DNA from: Sporosarcina oncorhynchi | Lineage (GTDB): Bacteria; Bacillota; Bacilli; Bacillales_A; Planococcaceae | DNA length: 64,000 nt | Assembly (NCBI RefSeq): GCF_033304615.1 | Contig: NZ_CP129118.1 | Coordinates: forward strand, 1,174,001-1,238,000 | Direction of reading: 5' to 3' | Shown here: positions 1 to 9,722 of the stretch, piece by piece | How the letters are laid out: each line of letters opens with the position of its first letter | Position numbering within the stretch: position 1 is the stretch's first letter | The notes under the pieces: generated by a model | What the model was told of the DNA's origin: nothing | The model's input: only the letters and a program-made list of their open reading frames with translations | Database searches by the model: none | Program-made: the position numbers and the translations under genes

Positions 1-1355
1 GTAGCATGGTTTGTTGCAATCAGTTCGTGATCACGTCCACCGATGAAAGAGAGAATCCGACCGGTTCGATTGTCTTTTATCATAGCGCCGACTTGTACAG
101 GATCGTCTTTTAAAATCATTTCTCCAGTCGAATAATCCATTTCTTCACGCGTGTACGTAAAGCCATAATGTTCAAACTGAGCTGCGACCTGGTTAATTTT
201 ATCGTAGAGCGTCTGATCAATTGTTGAATAGATGCGGTAACCACCTGTCCGCATTTCCCGCTCTGCTAAGATTTCGTATTTTTCTTGTACTTTCTCATCT
301 TCTACTACTCGTTCAGGATCCAATCCATCTTTTTCAGCAAGAATTTTTGCTAAAATTTTAATTGTTCGATTTTGAATTTCCTGAGTGACGTAAGGGTAGC
401 GTTCAGTCGCACGCTTCGTCTTTTCACGGAAGTCTTTCGTAATATCATACGCAATTGCTTCTTCGTACTGTTCTTTTGTAATATAACCTGTTTCCTTCAT
501 TCGAAAAAGAACTGTCTTCATCCTGTCTACACCAGGCTTAAGATTTTCTTCCTTTTTCAATCCTCCGCCGTAATAACTGCCAAGGAATGGAGTATAGGCG
601 AAAGGTGCTTGCGGAATTCCAGCTATATAAGCTGCCTGTGGCAAATTGAGATCTTTCGCCTTCACACCGAAAATCCCATCTGCCGCTGTTTCAATCCCTG
701 CGATATTCTGACCAAGGGCATTTCTTCCATAAGGGATGATATTAAGATAAGCTTCAAGTATTTCATCCTTTTCCATGAAATGTTCAAGTCTCATTGCAAG
801 CAGGATTTCTTTCGCTTTCCGTTCATAGGATACTTCATTTGTCAAAATTTGGTTTTTGATAAGTTGCTGTGTAAGCGTTGAACCACCTGTCTGACTCGAT
901 GAGTTGGAGACGTCCTGTAAAAGGCCACGGAAAATGGCTTTAGGTACAATACCTGAATGCGTTTCAAAGTATTCATCCTCTGTCGCTAAAACTGCATCGA
1001 TGGCATATTGTGAAATCGCATCAAGTGTCGTTTCTTTCCGTTCGATGTCCGCATTCACCCGACCGAGATAGACATCGTTCGCAAAGTATATTTCAGATGT
1101 TTCTTCATAATTAAATATCGTATCCCGCATTTCATCTTTAGTTCGGAGTGGTTCTTTTGCGACGAGCGAAGCGAAATAACCGGCTCCAACTGATGTCGCG
1201 AAAACACCAATTGTCAATCCGACAACAAGGAAAAGGAGGAACAAGTTCCATAAGACTCCAGACGTAATGCGAATGCCTTTTGCCCAACTTTTTCTCTGTA
1301 TCGTTTCGAACTTTTCCTCTATTAGATCAATCCTATTTTTACGTTTTTCACTCAC
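1..1355 (-). CDS. Class A penicillin-binding protein (PBP1A-like), 5' part only
   Basis: Bifunctional peptidoglycan glycosyltransferase/transpeptidase acting at the outer face of the membrane; the gene runs off the left edge, so about 451 N-terminal residues are visible. A GTG at 1355 follows a GGGGGG-type Shine-Dalgarno. A short basic cytoplasmic tail is followed by one membrane anchor (roughly residues 32-55). The glycosyltransferase 51 domain is clear: a TEDEYFETHSG segment (motif 1, catalytic Glu), GGSTLTQQL (motif 2), then ERKAKEILLAMRLE and EAYLN. The transpeptidase domain would begin near the edge, so its SxxK motif is not seen. Paralogues of this family are hard to tell apart, so no gene symbol is given. 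It is divergent from tyrS and shares its 5' intergenic region. Confidence 0.88.
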   Translation of the reverse strand, partial: MSEKRKNRIDLIEEKFETIQRKSWAKGIRITSGVLWNLFLLFLVVGLTIGVFATSVGAGYFASLVAKEPLRTKDEMRDTIFNYEETSEIYFANDVYLGRVNADIERKETTLDAISQYAIDAVLATEDEYFETHSGIVPKAIFRGLLQDVSNSSSQTGGSTLTQQLIKNQILTNEVSYERKAKEILLAMRLEHFMEKDEILEAYLNIIPYGRNALGQNIAGIETAADGIFGVKAKDLNLPQAAYIAGIPQAPFAYTPFLGSYYGGGLKKEENLKPGVDRMKTVLFRMKETGYITKEQYEEAIAYDITKDFREKTKRATERYPYVTQEIQNRTIKILAKILAEKDGLDPERVVEDEKVQEKYEILAEREMRTGGYRIYSTIDQTLYDKINQVAAQFEHYGFTYTREEMDYSTGEMILKDDPVQVGAMIKDNRTGRILSFIGGRDHELIATNHA

Positions 1356-1418
1356 ATTTATTCCCCCCTAAAATCCTTCCTAATTATAGCACATTTCTTC
1401 CCAATCAATAGAAAATGT

Positions 1419-1446
1419 TTGACAATGGTTTTATTTAGATTAGAAT
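1419..1446 (+). promoter_or_regulatory. Sigma-A promoter of tyrS
   Basis: TTGACA at 1419-1424, a 16 bp spacer and TAGAAT at 1441-1446, directly upstream of the T-box leader. Position and near-consensus boxes make this the likely tyrS start site region. Confidence 0.75.
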
Positions 1447-1454
1447 AAAGGTAA

Positions 1455-1694
1455 TATAATTTTGTATGTTGAAAAAGTCGAAGTAGGGGCGGTAGATCCG
1501 TATAGAGAGGCAGCGGTTGGTGGAAGCTGTCCGGTACATCGTTCACGAATTACAACTTTTGAGTGCAACGCTTACGCGGCGATAATGCGTCTAAAGCGGA
1601 GAAAATAATTTCTCAAGCCGGGTGGTACCGCGTTACTTTACTAAGTATATAACGTCCCTGCATGATTCCTTTGAATCGTGTAGGGACTTTTTTA
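1455..1694 (+). promoter_or_regulatory. T-box leader of tyrS (tyrosine)
   Basis: tRNA-sensing riboswitch that lets transcription continue when uncharged tRNA-Tyr binds. The T-box core AGCCGGGTGGTACCGCG is at 1616-1632. A TAC triplet at 1551-1553, followed by AACTTTTGAGTGC, sits where the specifier codon is expected and matches tyrosine. The leader ends in an intrinsic terminator: GTCCCTGCATGATT (1654-1667) pairs with AATCGTGTAGGGAC (1674-1687) and a T-run follows. The antiterminator would pair the T-box with the 5' side of this stem. The exact 5' end is approximate. Confidence 0.93.
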
Positions 1695-1695
1695 A

Positions 1696-2982
<1,287 letters not shown>

Positions 2983-2993
2983 TCATAGAAAAA

Positions 2994-3028
2994 GGCCAAT
3001 CCTGTTGCGGGATTGGTCTTCTTCTTTA
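2994..3028 (+). terminator. Terminator of tyrS
   Basis: GGCCAATCC (2994-3002) and GGATTGGTC (3010-3018) form a stem with one G-T pair, followed by a T-rich stretch, 12 bp after the tyrS stop. Confidence 0.8.
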
Positions 3029-3079
3029 TATTGTATAGATTGTGCCAGAATGTTTTGGCGATCGGCTCAATCTGTTGTG

Positions 3080-3290
3080 GCGCCCGTAAAATCGTCTTGT
3101 GCGCCCGTAAAGTCCGTAGTGGCGCTCGTAAAATCGTGATGCGCGCTCGTAAAGTGTGTAACTGCGCTCGTAAAATCGAAATGCGCGCTCGTAAAGTGTG
3201 TAACTGCGCTCGTAAAATCGAAATGCGCGCTCGTAAAGTGTGTAGCTGCGCTCGTAAAATCGTGATGCGCGCCCGTAAAGTCCACAACGG
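3080..3290. repeat. Array A: ten alternating ~19-23 bp units
   Basis: Ten copies of a GCGC(T/C)CGTAAA core alternate strictly between two tails: AATCG(AAAT/TGAT) and GTGTGTAACT or GTCC. Together a pair has a 42 bp period in the centre. The outermost units carry GCCCGTAAA and the seven inner ones GCTCGTAAA. The period is a multiple of three, so long open frames exist on both strands; they have no ribosome binding site and encode only repeats, so they are not genes. The array follows the tyrS terminator directly. No function is known to me. Confidence 0.9.
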
Positions 3291-3299
3291 TCCACCAAT

Positions 3300-3514
3300 C
3301 GCTCAACATGGCCCCAGAACCGCTCAACATCCCGAAAATCCGCTCAACATGGCCTTGGAACCGCTCAACATGCTGAAAAACCGCTCAAGTTGGCCCCAGA
3401 ACCGCTCAACATCCCGAAAATCCGCTCAACATGACCCCAGAACCGCTCAACATCCCCGAAAACCGCTCAACATGGCCTCAAAACCGCTCAACCTCAAGGC
3501 TCAACCGCTCAACT
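3300..3514. repeat. Array B: eleven CGCTCAAC units at 20-21 bp
   Basis: Eleven copies of (C)CGCTCAAC start at 3300, 3321, 3341, 3362, 3382, 3403, 3423, 3444, 3464, 3485 and 3506, so spacing is 20-21 bp throughout, mostly alternating. Spacers are semi-conserved and also tend to alternate between a GGCCCCAGAA-like and a CCCGAAAAT-like form. It abuts array A and ends 10 bp from the ku stop codon. It is not a CRISPR array: the spacers are short and related to one another. Confidence 0.9.
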
Positions 3515-3523
3515 AGCAGAAAG

Positions 3524-4348
3524 TCATGCTTTCTTCAATGCTTTTTTCCTTGTAATTGGTTTCTTTTTGGCTGTCTTATTCAATGAGGCTTGCAATGCGG
3601 CCATCAAATCTGTTGTGTTGGATGGGGAGATAGGCTGTTTTCCTATAGCGCCTGTCACGGCTGCATTGCCAGATTTTTTTTCTTCAATTAATTCCATCAA
3701 TGCCGTCCGATACTCATCTGTATACTTTCCGGGTTCAAAAATGGTTGTCAATTGCTCCACTAGCATTAAGGCAGTATCGAGTTCCTTTTTCACTACTGAT
3801 TCTTCACTAGGAATATTAGGTACGTCCTGAACATTACGTACTTCATCCGGAAAATGAATAATTTCCATTAATAATGCCTCTTTATAAACTCTCACAACCG
3901 CTAATTGCTCCTTTGATCGGATAATAATTTTTGCCACGCCGATCTTCCCGGATTCCTGCAATGCTTTTCGCAATAGAGCATACGCCTTTCCGCCATTCGA
4001 ATCAGGTGCCATGAAATAGCTTCTTTCAAAATAAATGGGATCGATTTCCTCCAATTTCACAAAGTCGATAATTTCAACAGCTTTATCTTCATTTTCTTTT
4101 TTTAACTTTTCCAGTTCTTCCTCATCGAGAACGACAAACTTGTTCTTCGTGTATTCATAAGCTTTGACAATATCCTCGCTATGAACTTCCTTTTCACAAA
4201 TAGGGCACACCTTCTGATAGCTGATTGGAGAGTTGCATTCCTTATGAAGCTGTCGCAGTTTGACATCGTTATTTTCAGTGGCGGCATGAAGTTTGATTGG
4301 TATATTGACAAGACCGAAACTGATGCTTCCTTTCCAGATTGTATGCAT
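3524..4348 (-). CDS. ku: Ku homologue, non-homologous end joining
   Basis: Homodimeric DNA-end-binding protein that recruits LigD for repair of double-strand breaks; in spore formers the pair protects the chromosome of germinating spores. The N-terminus MHTIWKGSISFGLVNIPIKL is the family hallmark, so I take the ATG at 4348 (274 residues) rather than a GTG three codons upstream; GGGTG lies before it. A CxxC pair (CPICEKEVHSEDIV) follows the strand, as in other Bacillus Ku proteins. The C-terminus is Lys/Arg rich (KKKPITRKKALKKA), consistent with a DNA-contacting tail. It is divergent from ligD, with about 100 bp between them for both promoters. No convincing sigma-G promoter was found there by eye. 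Confidence 0.95.
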   Translation of the reverse strand: MHTIWKGSISFGLVNIPIKLHAATENNDVKLRQLHKECNSPISYQKVCPICEKEVHSEDIVKAYEYTKNKFVVLDEEELEKLKKENEDKAVEIIDFVKLEEIDPIYFERSYFMAPDSNGGKAYALLRKALQESGKIGVAKIIIRSKEQLAVVRVYKEALLMEIIHFPDEVRNVQDVPNIPSEESVVKKELDTALMLVEQLTTIFEPGKYTDEYRTALMELIEEKKSGNAAVTGAIGKQPISPSNTTDLMAALQASLNKTAKKKPITRKKALKKA

Positions 4349-4452
4349 TGTTAACACCCGCTTTTTTTCTTAGTATGTAAAGATCATTCATTCTTATGTA
4401 TACGAAATTGTTAACGTCAAACACTATAGAAAAAACGTTGGAGCGAAAAAGA

Positions 4453-6288
4453 ATGAAACCTATGCTACTAAATGATGCAGAAGAAATACCGCTAGGAGAC
4501 GAATGGGTTTACGAAACGAAATATGATGGTTTCCGCTGCATTTTGGAATGGAATGAAAATGGTATCAAGCTATTAAGTCGCAACGAAAAGCAACTCAATC
4601 TACTGTTCCCTGAAATCATTAGATATTGCGAAAAAATCCATGAGAACGTCAAGGCATTCTTACCAATCTGCCTTGACGGGGAAATTGTCCATTTACAAAG
4701 TGATGTTAAAAGTCAATTTTCTATAGTTCAATCAAGAGGCAGGATGAAAAAAGAAGAAGTCATCCAAGCTCACGAACATGCTTTTCCTTGCCAATATGTT
4801 GCGTTTGATCTTCTTTCAATTAAAAGAAAAGATTTAACAGGGGAGTCATTTGAAAACAGGAAAAAGAAGTTGCGGGAGTTATTCAAGGTACTCAATCAGC
4901 CAATGGAAGTGGATTATCAAAATCCCATACCACTCCAATTGATCAAGACCTATCAGAGCAGTGAGAAGTTATGGGAACACATAGTAAGCAATAACGGGGA
5001 AGGGGTTATCGCTAAGAGGAAATCCAGTCAATGGATCAGTGGAAAACGGACAGATCAATGGATAAAAGTGAAAAATTGGCGAACGATCAACGTTATTGCA
5101 ACTAGGTATGTGAAGGCAAATGGATATTTCACGGGATGCGTGTATAAAGGAACAGAGTTAAATGAAGTCGTCACTTTTCGTCACGGATTGTCCGACGAAG
5201 AATTTCGGACGCTTAGCACGTTTTTCATTGCAAATGGGAAGGAATCTGACAGTGGAATATGGGAATTAAAACCGTCCATTTGTGTAAAGGTGAATTGTAT
5301 CGATTTTAACGGAAAACAGTTAAGGGAACCCCGTTTTCATTCATTTAATTTTGAGGTTGAACCGGAAGCTGTCAGATGGCGTACAATGCTACGCCAATTA
5401 AACCCGATACCCGATATCATTCCTGTCACTCATCCGGACAAGCCAATCTGGACTGATTTCGGTATTGAAAAAGATGATTACTTGCTCTACTTGCAGACCG
5501 TTGCTCCGTATATGCTACCGTTTCTACATGATCGGCTGTTGACTGTCATCCGTTATCCTCACGGAACAAATGGTGAAAAGTTCTATCAAAAAAACGTCCC
5601 TGATTACGCGCCGGACTTTGTCATGACTTCACATTATGAGGACATCGATTATATAGTCTGTAATGACATAAGAACTTTGCTTTGGCTCGGCAATCAGCTA
5701 GCACTGGAATTTCATATTCCGTTTCAAACAATAACTGTAAATAACCCAACGGAAATCGTATTTGACCTAGATCCTCCTTCCGTCGACGATTTTTCATTGG
5801 CAGTGGAAGCGGCATTTATGATGAAAGTGGTATTTGACGAATTCCAATTGAAGTCTTTTGTCAAAACATCGGGGGGGAAAGGACTGCAAATTTACATTCC
5901 GTTGCCAGTAAATACTTTTTCGTATGAAGATACTCGGTTATTCACAAAATTCGTCTGCGATTTCCTCTGCGAACAGCAACCACAGTGGTTTACAACAGAA
6001 AGACTGAAGAAGAACAGAGACAATAAATTATATTTGGACTATGTACAGCATCAAGCAGGAAAGACTATCGTAGCTCCATTCTCGCCTAGAGGCAATGAAT
6101 TCGCCACCGTCGCAACACCTTTACAATGGGAAGAAGTCAAACATTCCTTAACCCCGAAAATATTCACACTACCAGCAGTCATGGAGAGGATTCAAACTAG
6201 CGGAAATCCTTTCAGAGACTTTCATGAAACGGGAGAACAGCAGCAGTTCAAAGTAGTATTGGAACAATTGAAAGTCATTTTAAAATAA
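4453..6288 (+). CDS. ligD: ATP-dependent DNA ligase LigD (ligase-polymerase type)
   Basis: Seals and fills DNA ends with Ku. The ligase domain is N-terminal: ETKYDGFR carries the adenylated lysine (residue 23), followed by CLDGEIV and GEGVIAKR motifs and an OB fold. The C-terminal half is an archaeo-eukaryotic primase-like polymerase with FDLDPPS (metal-binding DxD) and TSGGKGLQIYIPL. There is no 3'-phosphoesterase module, as is usual in Bacillus. I choose the ATG at 4453, which has GGAG nine bases before it and gives 611 residues; the frame stays open to an ATG at 4396 that lacks a ribosome binding site. It is divergent from ku. Confidence 0.95.
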   Translation: MKPMLLNDAEEIPLGDEWVYETKYDGFRCILEWNENGIKLLSRNEKQLNLLFPEIIRYCEKIHENVKAFLPICLDGEIVHLQSDVKSQFSIVQSRGRMKKEEVIQAHEHAFPCQYVAFDLLSIKRKDLTGESFENRKKKLRELFKVLNQPMEVDYQNPIPLQLIKTYQSSEKLWEHIVSNNGEGVIAKRKSSQWISGKRTDQWIKVKNWRTINVIATRYVKANGYFTGCVYKGTELNEVVTFRHGLSDEEFRTLSTFFIANGKESDSGIWELKPSICVKVNCIDFNGKQLREPRFHSFNFEVEPEAVRWRTMLRQLNPIPDIIPVTHPDKPIWTDFGIEKDDYLLYLQTVAPYMLPFLHDRLLTVIRYPHGTNGEKFYQKNVPDYAPDFVMTSHYEDIDYIVCNDIRTLLWLGNQLALEFHIPFQTITVNNPTEIVFDLDPPSVDDFSLAVEAAFMMKVVFDEFQLKSFVKTSGGKGLQIYIPLPVNTFSYEDTRLFTKFVCDFLCEQQPQWFTTERLKKNRDNKLYLDYVQHQAGKTIVAPFSPRGNEFATVATPLQWEEVKHSLTPKIFTLPAVMERIQTSGNPFRDFHETGEQQQFKVVLEQLKVILK

Positions 6289-6337
6289 AAAACCTTCATC
6301 AGATTGGGAAGTTTAATGGACTAGATGATTGTAAAAG

Positions 6338-6374
6338 CACCACATCCTAAATTGGATAGGTTGCTTTTTTTATT
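6338..6374 (+). terminator. Probable terminator of ligD
   Basis: An imperfect stem (AGCACCACATCC with GGATAGGTTGCT) is followed by a T-run at 6365-6373. Confidence 0.55.
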
Positions 6375-6469
6375 TAGCCAGATAGTTCGTCCAATCACCA
6401 CAAGTACTCGTCCATATAATGTATTGAAGACCGGCCGGTTTTACAAAGCGGAAGGGAGTGAAAAAGTAT

Positions 6470-6694
6470 ATGTGTTCTCATAATCGTAGGAGACGTCGGA
6501 CAAAGTTGATTTGTGAATGTCGGGAAGTAAGATTTGACCATGATAATGATAACCGTCGTGATATCCGAGATAACCGAGATTTCCGTGACACCCGCGATCG
6601 TTTCGATTTTAATGATAATCGTATCGACAATCGCAGAAATGAATTTCGGTGTGGATGTTGTCACCACAGACGAAGTAATTTTTTTGGTTTCTAG
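6470..6694 (+). CDS. Small Asp/Asn/Arg-rich orphan protein
   Basis: A 74-residue protein that I do not recognise. It starts with CSHNRRRRR, has a pair of cysteines (CEC), then about 35 residues built almost only from Asp, Asn, Arg, Phe and Ile in a loose (D/N)R(D/F) pattern, and ends with RCGCCHHRRSNFFGF. The high charge of both signs, low complexity and Cys/His clusters resemble small spore coat or crust proteins, but that is only a resemblance. The ATG at 6470 follows GGGAG; a GTG at 6458 in the same frame would overlap that site. It lies between ligD and the convergent rpsD. A real gene is likely but not certain. Confidence 0.6.
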   Translation: MCSHNRRRRRTKLICECREVRFDHDNDNRRDIRDNRDFRDTRDRFDFNDNRIDNRRNEFRCGCCHHRRSNFFGF

Positions 6695-6772
6695 GCAATT
6701 TATAAAAGGAGTCCAAATGCGTTCACAACGGCCCTCAGATAGGTCGTTTCAAAATGCTTAAGAAGTATAGAA

Positions 6773-6812
6773 AAACCCCTGAAACATTGCCGTTAGGCAG
6801 TTTCAGGGGTTT
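6773..6812 (-). terminator. Terminator of rpsD
   Basis: AAACCCCTGAAAC and GTTTCAGGGGTTT form a near-perfect stem with A/T runs on both sides, so it can work for rpsD (minus) and for the small gene on the plus strand. Confidence 0.85.
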
Positions 6813-6831
6813 AACTAATAAAACGTTCTTA

Positions 6832-7434
6832 TTAACGTGAGTAGAATTCAACGATAAGAGCTTCGTTGATTTCAGCAGCAAGTTCGCTGCGCTCAGGCAT
6901 ACGTACGAATGTACCGACTTTAGTGTCTTTGTCGAATGTAACGAACTCAGGAACATAGCTGTTCACTTCAAGAGATGCGTTTACAACGTCAAGGTTTTGA
7001 GACTTTTCACGAAGTGAGATCTCTTGACCAGGCTTAACACTGTAAGAAGGAATATCAACGCGCTTGCCATCAACCAAGATATGGCCATGGTTAACAAGTT
7101 GGCGTGATGCACGACGAGTGCGCGCAAGACCCATGCGGTAAACTAGGTTGTCAAGGCGAGTTTCAAGAAGGATCATGAAGTTTTCACCGTGCTTACCTGG
7201 CATTTTACCAGCTTTGTTAAATACTGTTTTAAATTGACGTTCGTTCACACCGAACATGAAACGAAGCTTTTGTTTTTCTTGTAATTGCATTCCGTATTCG
7301 GAAAGTTTTTTACGCTGTGTAGGACCGTGTTGTCCTGGTGCGTAAGGGCGTTTTTCGATTTCTTTTCCAGTACCGCTTAGCGAAACGCCAAGACGACGGG
7401 AAAGTTTCCAAGATGGACCTGTATAACGAGCCAT
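6832..7434 (-). CDS. rpsD: Ribosomal protein S4
   Basis: Primary rRNA-binding protein of the 30S subunit body and translational regulator of its own mRNA. 200 residues, the usual bacterial length. The start [16 protein letters not shown] is typical; the ATG at 7434 follows GAGGAGG. The frame is open 29 codons further upstream, but that part is leader sequence. The S4 RNA-binding domain ([31 protein letters not shown]) begins near residue 92. There is no zinc-finger CxxC at the N-terminus, so this is the zinc-independent form. Confidence 0.97.
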   Translation of the reverse strand: MARYTGPSWKLSRRLGVSLSGTGKEIEKRPYAPGQHGPTQRKKLSEYGMQLQEKQKLRFMFGVNERQFKTVFNKAGKMPGKHGENFMILLETRLDNLVYRMGLARTRRASRQLVNHGHILVDGKRVDIPSYSVKPGQEISLREKSQNLDVVNASLEVNSYVPEFVTFDKDTKVGTFVRMPERSELAAEINEALIVEFYSR

Positions 7435-7617
7435 GAGAGACTCCTCCTCTAATTTGGTTTTATTTTGTTGTAAAATAAGACCAGATGCATTCAATCCGTG
7501 TGTCATTCCATTATCTTGCATCTTCGCCTCAGCAGCCTAGAGGTTACGTGATACACCTTCTTAAAAGGAATGGACTGAACAGCATGGATCATACAACTGC
7601 TGCAAATATTTTACACA
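7435..7617 (-). promoter_or_regulatory. rpsD 5' leader (probable S4 autoregulation site)
   Basis: About 180 nt lie between the inferred transcription start and rpsD. In B. subtilis the rpsD mRNA leader folds into a structure that S4 binds to repress translation. The leader length here and its G/C-rich segments around 7520-7600 fit such a site, but the fold was not computed. Confidence 0.5.
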
Positions 7618-7623
7618 AGTTCT

Positions 7624-7652
7624 ATCATAACAACTTGTTCGTCTCGAGTCAA
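7624..7652 (-). promoter_or_regulatory. Sigma-A promoter of rpsD
   Basis: On the minus strand: TTGACT (7652-7647), 17 bp spacer, TATGAT (7629-7624). Confidence 0.75.
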
Positions 7653-7698
7653 GCATGATTGATAGGGATCTGGATGGTAAAAAGTCCTATCTTGTTTA

Positions 7699-7728
7699 TT
7701 GTTAAAAATAGTCTGTATGTATTAGAAT
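7699..7728 (+). promoter_or_regulatory. Possible promoter of the GGDEF gene
   Basis: TTGTTA (7699-7704), 18 bp spacer, TAGAAT (7723-7728), about 50 bp before the start codon. Both boxes deviate from consensus. Confidence 0.4.
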
Positions 7729-7779
7729 AGAAGGATAGTCAGTTATTCAGCAGGCAAACGCGAGATGAGGATGATAAGT

Positions 7780-9630
7780 ATGAATAACCATGAATTGATT
7801 TTGTATAAAATGAAATCTGCGATATTTAAATTATTTTCAAATCCAATGAACCGTAGAGCTATAGAGGAAAGTCTTGAAGAATTTAAGTGTCATTTTATAC
7901 AAATTTTCGAAATGGAATTTGTAGATATTTTATTATATGAAAGCAATCGGTTTGTACCTGTCCGTAAAAATGGCGAGGCAACGCATCAAACAGCATTTGC
8001 AGAAGACCAGATGAATGCTATTAACCCTCTGTTTAGTGTATCCTTCATCTCTCCGGGACATGAAGGATCGGTTTCTGCAGACGACTCGCTGATTATTCGC
8101 AACAGCGAACTTGTCCCACTTGCAGCGATTCTGTTTAAAGCGTCCGAAAAGTGGTTGGACTTCGCAGCCTCTCCAAGTTTGAAGGAATTAAAATCTGTAC
8201 TTGGTACTTACTTTGGCCAAGAAATTGAAATGGAACGCATATCGGAACAGGAAAAGATGTATCGGCGACTTTTCGAAATGGCTGAACTATTTAATTCGAC
8301 AATGGAAACGACGGTCATCTTAGATGGCATGGTAAAGGTTGTGTCTGATTCATGCGGCACTAACGATATCCAATTGATGCTCTCGCAAGAACAAAGAGGC
8401 ATTGCCGAAGCATATCGTCTGTTCGATCACTTGAATGAACGAGCGTCAGCTGTCGAAGCGTTTTTATCCGGTGAACTGACGCTGGAACGGGACATGGAGA
8501 TGGGTGTTAACTTGTTGAACGCGCCGATCAGAGGTAGACAAGGTATTTACGGAATTTTACAGATTACGTCGGCATTGGATTCAAAGGTCACGCGGACAGA
8601 AAAAGATTTTATCCGTATGATTACGAATGCTGCTGGAATTGCACTTGAAAATGCCAGTTTGTACGAACAATCCCACCGTCTAGTGAACGACTTACAATTA
8701 GTGAACGAAGCGTCCAGAAAGCTCAATAACAACTTAACCTTGGATGAAGTAATATCTTATTTGAAAAGACAGTTCTTGAAAGCCTTCAATCCAGACGAAA
8801 TAGCTTTCGTTTTTTATGATGAAAATAATAAAACTACCCTGTCCGATTATAGTACACATATTTTCCATGAGGATATCGGTATGACGATTATCGAACCGAT
8901 GGCTGACCACTTCCTACATTCTAAAGAAGCGGTTTTTGATGGTTCCTTATCGCTCGAATTCAATTACTATCAGTCTCGGATTGCTTTACCAATCGTCAAT
9001 CGAGAAGATATGCTCGGATTTGTCATCCTTCTGCATAAGGAGCAGTATTATTTTTCATTTGATAACTTTAAATTGTTGAAATCACTGATTAGTCATTCGT
9101 CGCTGGCGATTTCGAACATTATTTTACGTGATCAATTGCAGGAACTCGTCGATAAAGATAATCTGACGAAATTGTTCACTCGTCGGTACCTTGACGAAAT
9201 CGTCTTATCTTCCATTGCAAAAGGCGAATCAGGTGTGTTGCTCCTCATGGATGTAGATGATTTCAAGTTGGTGAATGATGCATTTGGTCATAAGACAGGT
9301 GATGAAGTGTTGCAACAGATTTCATCTCATATATTAAAAATGGTCAATGGTAAGGGAGTTGCAAGTAGATGGGGGGGCGAAGAAATCGCTATCTATCTTT
9401 CAACTTTTACGATGCAAGAAGGGGTGGAGTTTGCCCAGTCACTTGTCGAAACTATTCCTTTCGTCACGAATCCGAGTGTAACAGTATCAATGGGTTTAAC
9501 TTATTGGGATGGAAAAATGAAAGATTCTTATAATGAGCTGTTCCAACTGACTGACCAAGCCATGTACCATGCTAAACGTGAAGGTAAGAACCAGCTAGTT
9601 ATTAATGGAGCGACTTCATTGCGTAAATGA
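7780..9630 (+). CDS. GAF-GGDEF protein, probable diguanylate cyclase (YtrP-like)
   Basis: Cytoplasmic sensor likely to make cyclic di-GMP. No membrane segments are visible. Roughly 440 N-terminal residues look like two or three GAF-type sensor modules (for example around VKVVSDSCGTNDIQLML and IALENASLYEQSHRL), followed by a GGDEF domain starting at DNLTKLFTRRYLDE. The active-site loop reads RWGGEEI, an accepted variant of GG(D/E)EF with Ile in the last place, and the metal-binding LLLMDVDDFKLVND and FGHKTGDEVL motifs are intact. Three ATGs lie at 7765, 7771 and 7780; GAGG nine bases before 7780 favours the last. Placement next to fRMsr and ezrA matches ytrP in B. subtilis. Confidence 0.88.
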   Translation: MNNHELILYKMKSAIFKLFSNPMNRRAIEESLEEFKCHFIQIFEMEFVDILLYESNRFVPVRKNGEATHQTAFAEDQMNAINPLFSVSFISPGHEGSVSADDSLIIRNSELVPLAAILFKASEKWLDFAASPSLKELKSVLGTYFGQEIEMERISEQEKMYRRLFEMAELFNSTMETTVILDGMVKVVSDSCGTNDIQLMLSQEQRGIAEAYRLFDHLNERASAVEAFLSGELTLERDMEMGVNLLNAPIRGRQGIYGILQITSALDSKVTRTEKDFIRMITNAAGIALENASLYEQSHRLVNDLQLVNEASRKLNNNLTLDEVISYLKRQFLKAFNPDEIAFVFYDENNKTTLSDYSTHIFHEDIGMTIIEPMADHFLHSKEAVFDGSLSLEFNYYQSRIALPIVNREDMLGFVILLHKEQYYFSFDNFKLLKSLISHSSLAISNIILRDQLQELVDKDNLTKLFTRRYLDEIVLSSIAKGESGVLLLMDVDDFKLVNDAFGHKTGDEVLQQISSHILKMVNGKGVASRWGGEEIAIYLSTFTMQEGVEFAQSLVETIPFVTNPSVTVSMGLTYWDGKMKDSYNELFQLTDQAMYHAKREGKNQLVINGATSLRK

Positions 9631-9655
9631 CGCTGAAGTTGCTCTTTTTCTTTTG
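9608..9655 (+). terminator. Terminator overlapping the GGDEF stop codon
   Basis: GAGCGACTTCA (9608-9618) pairs with TGAAGTTGCTC (9634-9644), then TTTTTCTTTT. The stop codon lies inside the loop. Confidence 0.8.
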
Positions 9656-9722
9656 CGTAAAAAGAGGTAAGATGAAATAAGGAAATGTAAGTGCTTACAA
9701 AATGACGAAGGGCGGAAATACT

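Noticed and set aside
372..881. 169-codon plus-strand open frame
   Set aside because: It is antisense to the well-supported penicillin-binding protein gene and has no recognisable product.
3080..3514. Arrays A and B as a CRISPR
   Set aside because: Units are 20-22 bp, the spacers are short and related to one another, and no cas genes are near.
4349..4452. Sigma-G promoters for ku and ligD
   Set aside because: Expected from B. subtilis, but no pair of boxes with acceptable spacing was found by eye.
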